This document shows positions 1-6,147 of a stretch of DNA of 9,271 bases, one piece after another (the first letter of the stretch is position 1; every line of letters starts with the position of its first letter). The notes beneath the pieces are model-generated. The model was not told the DNA's origin. It saw only the letters and a program-made list of their open reading frames with translations, and made no database searches. The stretch comes from DATLZC01 sp037444005 (lineage in GTDB: Bacteria > Chloroflexota > Dehalococcoidia > DSTF01 > JACRBR01): positions 1 through 9,271 of the forward strand of contig JBBING010000092.1 of the NCBI GenBank assembly GCA_037444005.1, given 5' to 3'. Made by a program: the position numbers and the translations under genes.

Positions 1-534
<534 letters not shown>

Positions 535-561
535 CCGGGTTCCGGCCCGAAGGGGAGACGC

Positions 562-1437
562 ATGGCGAACATCAGGGTCATCCGACGGCGCATCCGCAGC
601 GTGCGGAACACCGCCAAGATCACGCGGGCGATGGAGCTGGTCGCCGCGTCGAAGATGCGCCGCACCCAGGCGCGGGCGCTGCAGACGCGGCCGTACGCCG
701 AGAAGCTGCGGGAGGTGCTGGCGCACCTCGCGATGGCCGCGGGCGGAGAAGGCGCGCTCGACCATCCGTTCCTGCGCGAGCGGCCCGTGGAACGCGTCCT
801 CATCGTCCACATGACGCCGGACCGGGGACTCTGCGGCGGCCTGAACGCCAACATGAACCGCCGCGCCGCCGCGTTCGCCCTCGAACAGACCGTCCCCGTC
901 TCCTTCGTGACCGTGGGTAAGAAGGGCCGCGACTTCTTCCTGCGCACCGGGCAGCACATCGTCGCCGAGTTCACCGGGCTCGGCGACTACCCGGAGTCGG
1001 TCGACACGCTACCCATCGCCCAGATCGCGATGGAGGAGTACCTCCAGGGGCGGGCCGACCGCGTGTATCTCATCTACCCGCTGTTCGTGAACACGGTGAC
1101 CCAGCGCCCGACGGTGTTGCAGCTGCTGCCGGTGCAGCCGCCGCCGGAGACGGCGGAGGCGTTGGCCCGGAGGGTGGAGTACATCTACGAGCCCGGGCCC
1201 GCCGCCGTGCTCTCCAGCATCCTGCCGCGATACGTCGAGATGCTGGTGTTCGAGGCCGTGCTCGAGACCGCCGCCAGCGAGCAATCGGCCCGGATGGTCG
1301 CCATGCGCAACGCGACCGATGCGGCGAACGACATGATCGAGACGCTGACGCTGGTCTACAACAAGGCCCGCCAGGAGCAGATCACGAAGGAGCTGCTCGA
1401 CATCGTCGGCGGCGTGTCGGCGCTCGAGAAGAAATAG
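562..1437 (+). CDS. atpG: ATP synthase F1 subunit gamma
   Basis: The 291-residue gamma subunit is the central rotary shaft that couples the Fo ring to the alpha3beta3 head. Its length is normal for bacteria. The N-terminal helix carries the family pattern RRRIRSVRNTAKITRAMELV (about residues 8-27) followed by ASKMRR. The C-terminal helix has the conserved ending with NKARQEQITKELLDIVGG and SAL (about 265-288). These two helices form the coiled coil inside the head. The Rossmann-like middle includes DRGLCGGLNAN (about residues 89-99), also typical. The ATG at 562 is preceded by a GGGGAG ribosome binding site, and the start matches the family's MANIRVIRRRI beginning. atpD begins 13 bases after the stop, so the two genes are in one operon. 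Nothing unusual was seen. Confidence 0.97.
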   Translation: MANIRVIRRRIRSVRNTAKITRAMELVAASKMRRTQARALQTRPYAEKLREVLAHLAMAAGGEGALDHPFLRERPVERVLIVHMTPDRGLCGGLNANMNRRAAAFALEQTVPVSFVTVGKKGRDFFLRTGQHIVAEFTGLGDYPESVDTLPIAQIAMEEYLQGRADRVYLIYPLFVNTVTQRPTVLQLLPVQPPPETAEALARRVEYIYEPGPAAVLSSILPRYVEMLVFEAVLETAASEQSARMVAMRNATDAANDMIETLTLVYNKARQEQITKELLDIVGGVSALEKK

Positions 1438-1450
1438 AAGGACGGAGCAT

Positions 1451-2872
1451 ATGACGACAGCCATCGGAGCCGAAGGACGCGTCAGACAGATCATCGGCAC
1501 CGTCGTCGACGTGGAGTTCGAAGCCGGGCATCTGCCCGAGCTCTTCAACGCCGTCGAGGTGTACTTCGACGATGGCCGAAAGGTCGTGACCGAAGTGGAG
1601 CAACACCTGGGGAACAACTGGGTGCGCTGTCTGGCCATGGGCAGCACCGACGGCCTCCGGCGCGGGGCCCGGGCCGTGGACACCGGCAGGCCCATCGCCG
1701 TGCCCGTGGGCCCGAAGACGCTGGGACGGCTGTTCAACGTGCTCGGCGAGCCGCTCGACGGCAAGGGCGAGGTCGGCGCCGAAGAGACCTGGCCCATCCA
1801 CCGCAAGCCGCCCGGCTTCGAGGAGCAGTCGACCCAGGTCCAGGTCCTCGAGACGGGCATCAAGGTCATCGACCTGATCGCGCCGCTGGTGCGGGGCGGG
1901 AAGGTCGGACTCTTCGGCGGCGCGGGCGTGGGCAAGACGGTGCTCATCAAGGAGCTCATCCGCAACATCGCCACCGAGCACGGCGGACGCTCCGTCTTCG
2001 CCGGCGTCGGCGAGCGCTCCCGCGAGGGCAACGACCTCTGGGTCGAGATGCAGGAGTCGGGCGTGCTGGACAAGACGGTGCTCGTCTTCGGCCAGATGAA
2101 CGAGCCGCCCGGCGTCCGCCTCCGTGTCGGCCTGACGGGCCTCACCATGGCGGAGTACTTCCGCGACCGCGAGGGGCAAGACGTCCTGCTGTTCATCGAC
2201 AATATCTACCGGTACACCCTCGCCGGGATGGAGGTCTCGGCGCTCCTGGGGCGGATGCCGTCGGCCGTGGGCTACCAGCCGACCCTCTCGACCGAGATGG
2301 GCGAGCTCGAGGAGCGCATCACCTCCACGAAGACGGGGTCGATCACGTCGTTCCAGGCCATCTACGTGCCCGCCGACGACTACACGGACCCGGGCGTGGC
2401 GACGACGTTCGGCCATCTCGACGCGGTGGTCGCTCTGGACCGCGGGCTCTTCTCGCAAGGCATCTATCCGGCCATGGACCCGCTGGCGTCGTTCTCCCGC
2501 GCCCTCGACCCGCTGATCGTCGGGGAAGAGCACTACCAGGTGGCGCGCGGCGTGCAGGCGGTGCTGCAGCGCTACCGCGATCTCCAGGACATCATCGCCA
2601 TCCTGGGGATCGAGGAGTTGTCGGAGGAAGACAAGCTCACCGTGGCGCGGGCGCGGCGCATCCAGCGCTTCCTGAGCCAGGCGATGTTCATGGGCGAGGT
2701 GTTCACGGGCATCCCGGGCCAGTACGTGCCGATCCGCGAGACGATCCGCGGCTTCAAGGAGATCCTCGAAGGCAAGCACGACGCCCTGCCGGAGCAGGCG
2801 TTCTACATGGTCGGCACCATCGACATGGCGCTGGAGAAGGCGGAGCGCATGGCCCGCGAAGGACAGGGGTGA
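1451..2872 (+). CDS. atpD: ATP synthase F1 subunit beta
   Basis: The 473-residue catalytic beta subunit hydrolyses or makes ATP at its interface with alpha. Visible motifs: Walker A GGAGVGKT at residues 156-163 (K162), the catalytic glutamate in GVGERSREGND (E188, with R189), Walker B LLFID ending at D250, the signature LLGRMPSAVGYQP (265-277), the adenine-site tyrosine in GIYP (Y339), and the epsilon-contacting loop EELSEED (388-394). All catalytic residues are intact. The stretch IDNIYRYTLAG resembles the Escherichia coli form more than the FRFTQAG form. A few usually constant positions differ: LDR (329-331) in place of LSR, ASFSR (346-350) in place of DSTSR, and SQAMF (409-413) in place of SQPFF. 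The ATG at 1451 has GGAG upstream. The stop is four bases before the atpC start. Confidence 0.98.
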   Translation: MTTAIGAEGRVRQIIGTVVDVEFEAGHLPELFNAVEVYFDDGRKVVTEVEQHLGNNWVRCLAMGSTDGLRRGARAVDTGRPIAVPVGPKTLGRLFNVLGEPLDGKGEVGAEETWPIHRKPPGFEEQSTQVQVLETGIKVIDLIAPLVRGGKVGLFGGAGVGKTVLIKELIRNIATEHGGRSVFAGVGERSREGNDLWVEMQESGVLDKTVLVFGQMNEPPGVRLRVGLTGLTMAEYFRDREGQDVLLFIDNIYRYTLAGMEVSALLGRMPSAVGYQPTLSTEMGELEERITSTKTGSITSFQAIYVPADDYTDPGVATTFGHLDAVVALDRGLFSQGIYPAMDPLASFSRALDPLIVGEEHYQVARGVQAVLQRYRDLQDIIAILGIEELSEEDKLTVARARRIQRFLSQAMFMGEVFTGIPGQYVPIRETIRGFKEILEGKHDALPEQAFYMVGTIDMALEKAERMAREGQG

Positions 2873-2876
2873 GACC

Positions 2877-3308
2877 GTGCCGCTCACGGTCGAGATCACG
2901 ACGCCGGACCGTCGCGTCCTCTATGAGGAGGACGTCGACGAGGTCATCGCCCCGGGGGTCGAGGGGCAGTTCGCCGTCCTCCCCAAACACGCGGCGTTCA
3001 TGACCATGCTCGTCCCCGGCGAGCTCATCCTCCGCAAGAAGGGCGAGGATACGCCGTTCGCCGTCACCGGCGGCTACTTCGAGGTGCGCAACGACCACGT
3101 CATCATCCTCGCGGACGCCGCCGAGCGCGCCGACGAGATCGACATCGAGCGCGCCGAAGCGGCTCGCCGCCGCGCCGAGGAGCGCCTGCGGACCCGCGAG
3201 ACGACGGTGGACCTGGCGCGCGCGGAGGCGGCGCTGCGCCGCGCCCTCATCCGTCTGCGGGTGGCGCAGGAACGGCGTCGCCGCGCGGGACCGCCGCGTC
3301 CCGGATGA
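2877..3308 (+). CDS. atpC: ATP synthase F1 subunit epsilon
   Basis: The 143-residue epsilon subunit sits at the foot of the central stalk, links gamma to the c-ring and can inhibit ATP hydrolysis. Residues 1-85 form the beta-sandwich, recognisable from the opening LTVEITTPDRRVLYEEDV, the GVEGQFAVLPKHAAF segment and the G-G-Y-F-E-V strand followed by a run ending ILADAAERA. Residues from about 88 form the helical hairpin, very rich in Arg, Ala and Glu, ending in a basic tail. The start is GTG at 2877, four bases after the atpD stop, with AGGGG at 2865-2869 as ribosome binding site; translation is probably coupled to atpD. It is the last gene of the operon, followed by terminator-like hairpins. 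The assignment is firm from sequence and position. Confidence 0.95.
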   Translation: MPLTVEITTPDRRVLYEEDVDEVIAPGVEGQFAVLPKHAAFMTMLVPGELILRKKGEDTPFAVTGGYFEVRNDHVIILADAAERADEIDIERAEAARRRAEERLRTRETTVDLARAEAALRRALIRLRVAQERRRRAGPPRPG

Positions 3309-3350
3309 TCGCCGCTCCTCTCGTCTCCCGCTGACGCGCGACTTCAAGCA

Positions 3351-3378
3351 GAAGGCGGGCCTCATGGGGCCCGCCTTC
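3351..3378. terminator. Perfect 11-bp GC-rich hairpin between convergent genes
   Basis: Arms 3351-3361 (GAAGGCGGGCC) and 3368-3378 are exact reverse complements around a six-base loop. The hairpin lies between the convergent atpC and SCP2-like genes, where a shared bidirectional terminator is expected. There is no clear T-run on either side, so it is not a textbook intrinsic terminator. It could work with Rho or as an RNA-stabilising structure. The stem is seen directly; its role is inferred from position. Confidence 0.6.
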
Positions 3379-3393
3379 GAGGCGACTCCACGG

Positions 3394-3412
3394 CCCTTCC
3401 CGTCAGGAAGGG
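3394..3412. terminator. Second short hairpin, 7-bp stem
   Basis: Arms 3394-3400 (CCCTTCC) and 3406-3412 (GGAAGGG) pair perfectly around a five-base loop, 14 bases downstream of the - strand SCP2-like stop codon. It precedes the larger hairpin for transcripts coming from the right. It may be part of the terminator region for the ferritin-like/SCP2 operon. No T-run follows, so the role is tentative. Confidence 0.4.
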
Positions 3413-3425
3413 AGGAACGAGAGGG

Positions 3426-3872
3426 CTACGCCCGGGCCACTTCAGCCAGCGGCGCGAACTGCGTGTCGATCTTCGCCGAGGCGTTGAAGAAGTCCTGGAG
3501 CGACTGGTTGAAACGATAGAAGGCGTCGCGGCGGTAGCCGTCGTACGACCGCGCGAACCCCTCGGGCATGTTGAGGTCGATGGTGTTGAGCGTGTGGTCG
3601 AGGTCGGCCGCGCCCTTCTCCTTGATGTTCTGGAGCATCTCCTTCCAGCCCTCGTACGGCTGCTCGAGCCAGAAGTCCACGTCGCGCAGGTCGCGCTCGG
3701 TGATCTCCTTGACCTCGGTGCACTCGAAGGCCTCGAACGTGAGCTGGTAGATCTTGTCGCCGACCTTGACGCCGACGGTGGTGTCGATGGTGCCGAGACG
3801 GCGGAACGCTTCGTCGTGGTTGACGATGTCCTTGACGGCTTCGAACCATTCGACCGATGGGAACACGGGCAT
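3426..3872 (-). CDS. SCP2 sterol-binding-domain-like small protein
   Basis: This 148-residue protein resembles the SCP2 (sterol carrier protein 2) fold, a small alpha/beta pocket that binds hydrophobic ligands such as lipids or acyl-CoA. The match rests on the opening PSVEWFEAVKDIVNHDEAFR (residues 5-24) followed by a beta-rich stretch (about 28-52), a pattern typical of SCP2-like proteins. The segment GWKEMLQNIK onward to the C-terminus is mostly helical. No signal peptide or membrane helix is seen, so it is probably cytoplasmic. The ATG at 3872 is chosen because AGGAGG lies nine bases upstream (complement of 3882-3887). A longer reading back to 3971 would run into the upstream gene and lacks such a site. 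It lies 35 bases after the ferritin-fold gene, so the two are probably one operon and may share a lipid substrate. The ligand is unknown. Confidence 0.65.
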   Translation of the reverse strand: MPVFPSVEWFEAVKDIVNHDEAFRRLGTIDTTVGVKVGDKIYQLTFEAFECTEVKEITERDLRDVDFWLEQPYEGWKEMLQNIKEKGAADLDHTLNTIDLNMPEGFARSYDGYRRDAFYRFNQSLQDFFNASAKIDTQFAPLAEVARA

Positions 3873-3907
3873 GGGTGAACTCCTCCTGGGAATGTCGGGC
3901 GCCTCGC

Positions 3908-5125
3908 CTACTCCTCGAGATACGCCCGGAGCGCGGGGTTGAGCCGGTCCGAGCGGTCCAGCGTGGCCCACTTCAGCCGCGTCAGGTACTGCTCCACGTG
4001 ACGCCGGCGCATCTGGTGGTAGATCTTCAGGCCGTCCAGAATGCGATCCTTCCCCCCTGCGAACACGATGGCCCAGGCCTCGCGGTTCGCGGTGTCGCGG
4101 TCGTCGGCGACCAGGAGCGACTCGCCCTTGTCCAGATACCGCTGGATCTCCGGGCGACGCTCGGGCTTCTCAAGCAGCAGGAACTTCAGGTGGGCGATGC
4201 CGTACGCGATGTGGCGCGCCTTGTCCTGCATCGCCAGGCGGAAGATGAGCTTCTCCGCCGGGTTGTGCGCGTAGCGCTCGCCGTACTGGTACTGCACGAG
4301 CGTGAGGCTGTCGTTCAGCACCATTTGGATGGCGACCATCTCCGAGAAGTTGCGGGCGTCGGCGATGGACCGGAAGGCCCAGCCGGTGCTCTGCAACCCG
4401 AGCCCGCCGCCGTTGGACAGCGCCCGCTTCCGGAAAACCTCGACGGCGCGCGCGCCCTCGAAGATCACCGTAGCCAGGTACAGCTTGATCTCGTGGTAGC
4501 CGTAGGAGATCTCCGGCTCCCAGCCGCCGAGCACGTCGGCCTCGAGCTGCGCCTTCTCGCTCAGGTTCGTGCAGATCTGGCACATGGCGCGCTCGACATC
4601 GTCGGGCAGCGGCTCGATGGTCTCCCAGGGGATATCGGTGGCGGGCCGCCAGCGTCGCTGGATGGCCTCTTCGTAGAGGTCGGCGGCGTTGTCGGCCCAG
4701 ACCTCGTGCTTGTCGTAGATGGTGTACCCCATCGATTCGACGCCGGGGATGGGGACGGCGCCGCGGGGCATCTCGGTCTGGTAGGGCCAGTGGTCGGGCA
4801 CCACGCCGTAGATGCCGACGTTGATGGCGCTGACGGTCAGGCCCTTCTTCGTGGGCTTCGCGCGCGTGCCCCACTCGGTGGGGACCTTCATCCAGCTCAG
4901 GTCGAGCTGAGGCGTCTGCCCGCTGGCCGCCTGAGCCCGGGGCCCCTGCGCCATGAACCGTCGCGCCTGCTCCGCCGTGACGCCCATGTCCATGTAGCGG
5001 ATCAGGTCCGCGGGCTGGGCGCCGGCCTCGAGCGCCTGACGGACGAGGTCCCGCGGCCAGCCTTTCTCTCGCGCCTTTTCGGCGAGGTCGGCGGGGATAT
5101 CGATGGTGATGGTCTCGTCGGCCAT
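3908..5125 (-). CDS. Ferritin-fold (R2/AurF-like) protein with degenerate metal site
   Basis: This 405-residue protein has a helical core that looks like the ferritin/ribonucleotide-reductase R2 superfamily. The core helices are about 183-199, 211-236, 258-286 and 291-318. Two stretches match the usual metal-binding helix pattern (D/E)EARHxxxF: FEGARAVEVF (222-231) and QDKARHIAYG (300-309). In the first, the ligand Glu and His positions are Gly224 and Ala227. In the second, the Glu position is Lys302 while His305 remains. A canonical carboxylate-bridged di-iron centre therefore looks unlikely, unless this subfamily uses other ligands. Residues 1-60 form a helical N-terminal region of unknown role, followed by a Pro-rich linker and a domain I do not recognise (about 70-170). 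No signal peptide is seen. The ATG at 5125 has AGGAGG five bases upstream. The SCP2-like gene follows. The fold is fairly likely; the reaction, if any, is unknown. Confidence 0.65.
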   Translation of the reverse strand: MADETITIDIPADLAEKAREKGWPRDLVRQALEAGAQPADLIRYMDMGVTAEQARRFMAQGPRAQAASGQTPQLDLSWMKVPTEWGTRAKPTKKGLTVSAINVGIYGVVPDHWPYQTEMPRGAVPIPGVESMGYTIYDKHEVWADNAADLYEEAIQRRWRPATDIPWETIEPLPDDVERAMCQICTNLSEKAQLEADVLGGWEPEISYGYHEIKLYLATVIFEGARAVEVFRKRALSNGGGLGLQSTGWAFRSIADARNFSEMVAIQMVLNDSLTLVQYQYGERYAHNPAEKLIFRLAMQDKARHIAYGIAHLKFLLLEKPERRPEIQRYLDKGESLLVADDRDTANREAWAIVFAGGKDRILDGLKIYHQMRRRHVEQYLTRLKWATLDRSDRLNPALRAYLEE

Positions 5126-5153
5126 CCGGCCCTCCTGCGCGTGACAGCGCCTT

Positions 5154-5167
5154 AGTAAGCGCTAACT
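5154..5167. promoter_or_regulatory. Near-palindrome upstream of the ferritin-fold gene, possible operator
   Basis: AGTAAGCGCTAACT is a 14-base inverted repeat centred between 5160 and 5161 with one mismatched pair (5157/5164). It lies about 35 bases upstream of the ferritin-fold start codon, overlapping the expected promoter of that - strand operon. It is noticeably AT-richer than its surroundings. Its size and symmetry resemble binding sites of TetR-type repressors, but no regulator gene is visible nearby. This is inference only. Confidence 0.35.
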
Positions 5168-5183
5168 CGGATTTTCGACCCCG

Positions 5184-5283
5184 NNNNNNNNNNNNNNNNN
5201 NNNNNNNNNNNNNNNNNNNNNNNNNNNNNNNNNNNNNNNNNNNNNNNNNNNNNNNNNNNNNNNNNNNNNNNNNNNNNNNNNNN
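5184..5283. other. Assembly gap, 100 unknown bases
   Basis: There are exactly 100 consecutive N characters. A round 100 is the usual placeholder for a gap of unknown length, so true distance, missing genes and even correct joining of the two sides cannot be read here. Gene content changes abruptly across it, from chromosomal housekeeping on the left to phage packaging on the right. Confidence 0.99.
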
Positions 5284-5431
5284 CCTCCTCTCCGTCGCCC
5301 TGCTCCTGTCGCATCCGCCCGCCGGAGCCGCCGGCCTCGCGTTCGCATCGGCTCTCCGGCTGTCGGCCGGGACCCCCTCGTTCGCCGGCGCGGCCGTCCT
5401 CGCCCGGCTCATCGCTCGCCGGCGCCGTTGA
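5284..5431 (+). CDS. 3' end of a small hydrophobic ORF
   Basis: An open frame emerges from the gap and ends with TGA at 5429-5431, giving 48 readable residues (first complete codon at 5285). It is rich in Leu and Ala, beginning LLSVALLLSHPPAG and ending with the basic tail ARLIARRRR. This could be a membrane segment with a positively charged end, as in a small phage membrane protein, but no family is recognised. The start is lost in the gap. In DNA this GC-rich an open frame of this length could occur by chance, so it is a weak call, supported mainly by its place at the head of a tight gene cluster. Confidence 0.35.
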
Positions 5432-5468
5432 TTCCCCCGCGGCGCCAGCGTCACACGGAGGATTCGCC

Positions 5469-5615
5469 ATGAGCGCGCTCGCGCTGGCGGTGCGCCGCCG
5501 TCGCTGGGACCTCGCGTCCCTGTATCTGCTGCTCGCTCTCGCCGAGGCCACGGCCGATCTCTCGCCGGAGACCCTCGCTGGGCTCCTCGAGCTCGTGGAT
5601 GGAGGCCGCCCGTGA
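5469..5615 (+). CDS. Small phage protein, 48 residues, unknown function
   Basis: The gene runs from ATG 5469 to TGA 5613-5615, with a GGAGG ribosome binding site eight bases upstream. The product starts with a basic patch (VRRRRWD, residues 8-14) and continues as a Leu/Ala-rich amphipathic helix, SLYLLLALAEA, then a second short helix, SPETLAGLLELVDGG. No domain is recognised. Its last bases overlap the next gene by a GTGA start-stop junction, so the two are probably translated together. Small helical proteins like this are common ahead of terminase genes in poorly studied phages. The good ribosome binding site and the coupling are the main support for it being real. Confidence 0.55.
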   Translation: MSALALAVRRRRWDLASLYLLLALAEATADLSPETLAGLLELVDGGRP

Positions 5616-5944
5616 GGCGTCGCAAGGCCGGCGTCCGCGACGCCGCCAATTTCTACGCGGGCGTGCTCGATCGCGCGGAGCGAGCCCGCCTCGAGGACGC
5701 CGCGGCCATCGAGGGCCTGGACGACGAAGTGGCCCTTCTGCGGGTTCGGCTGCGCACCGCCATCGAGCGCCGCCCCGAGGACTACGCCCTCATGCTCAAG
5801 GGCATCGCGCTTCTGGTCCGGGCGGTCGCCGCGCGCTACCGCCTCTCCCCGAAATCGCGGCGCGACCTCGCGGAGAGCCTCGCCGCGACCATCGAGCAGA
5901 TCGGGGCGGCGCTCTTCCCCCACGCCGCGGAGGACGAGCCGTGA
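5612..5944 (+). CDS. Small helical phage protein upstream of terminase, unknown function
   Basis: This 110-residue protein starts at GTG 5612, with GGAGG at 5601-5605 six bases upstream, and overlaps the previous stop by GTGA. It is predicted all-helical. The pattern GLDDEVALLRVRLRTAIERR (about residues 35-54) resembles small proteins seen beside phage terminases, and a later segment (RYRLSPKSRRDLAESLAATI) could be a basic helix pair. It sits two genes before the large terminase, so it is a candidate small terminase subunit, which normally recognises packaging sites, but no DNA-binding motif is clear. A competing frame from 5599 through the same bases gives an Arg/Gly/Pro-rich product and was judged a shadow. 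The gene is likely real; the role is a guess. Confidence 0.65.
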   Translation: MRRRKAGVRDAANFYAGVLDRAERARLEDAAAIEGLDDEVALLRVRLRTAIERRPEDYALMLKGIALLVRAVAARYRLSPKSRRDLAESLAATIEQIGAALFPHAAEDEP

Positions 5945-6147
5945 GCGGCAGGCTGGAAGCGGCCCTGCGCCGCCTCGGCGTCCGTCGCCGCGGAGTCGAC
6001 GCCGCCGGCGCGCGGCGGGTGCGCATCGAAGAGCGGCTGCGCGCCCTCGAACGCGACGTGAGCGAGATCAAGGCGCGCCTCAACGGCCTGCTGTTCACGG
6101 TCGTCGGCGCGCTGGCCGCGGAGGTGGTGACCCGGTGGCTGACGTGA
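5941..6147 (+). CDS. XhlA-like small coiled-coil membrane protein
   Basis: This 68-residue protein starts at GTG 5941, with GGAGG at 5929-5933 and a GTGA overlap with the previous gene. A basic N-terminus (residues 5-27) leads into a heptad-like coiled coil, RIEERLRALERDVSEIKARL (28-47), followed by a hydrophobic segment LLFTVVGALAAEVV (50-63) and a short WLT end. Coiled coil plus one C-terminal membrane helix is the layout of XhlA-type proteins, which assist holins in phage lysis. The same layout occurs in small proteins of unknown role next to terminases, and its place here, before packaging genes rather than in a lysis cassette, makes a lysis role uncertain. The membrane segment is short and contains one glutamate. 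The last 13 bases overlap the terminase gene. Confidence 0.6.
   Translation: MSGRLEAALRRLGVRRRGVDAAGARRVRIEERLRALERDVSEIKARLNGLLFTVVGALAAEVVTRWLT

Noticed and set aside
1009..2899. Long - strand open frames antisense to atpG and atpD (up to 505 codons)
   Set aside because: They mirror strongly identified ATP synthase genes, have products full of Arg, His and Asp without family motifs, and arise from the codon bias of high-GC DNA.
3873..3971. An upstream start for the SCP2-like gene at 3971
   Set aside because: It would overlap the ferritin-fold gene and lacks a ribosome binding site; ATG 3872 has AGGAGG nine bases upstream.
3857..5155. A 432-codon + strand open frame opposite the ferritin-fold gene
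   Set aside because: The - strand reading has ferritin-fold motifs and a strong ribosome binding site; the + strand product has a low-complexity composition and no recognisable domain.
4170..5923. - strand frames that run through the N gap (three overlapping ones)
   Set aside because: They exist only because unknown bases contain no stop; their flanking sequence is antisense or out of frame to better genes.
5599..6147. A 182-codon frame starting at ATG 5599 that would make the XhlA-like protein a longer protein
   Set aside because: Its first two-thirds are Arg/Gly/Pro-rich and lie out of frame over the more plausible 110-residue gene; GTG 5941 has its own GGAGG site and start-stop overlap.
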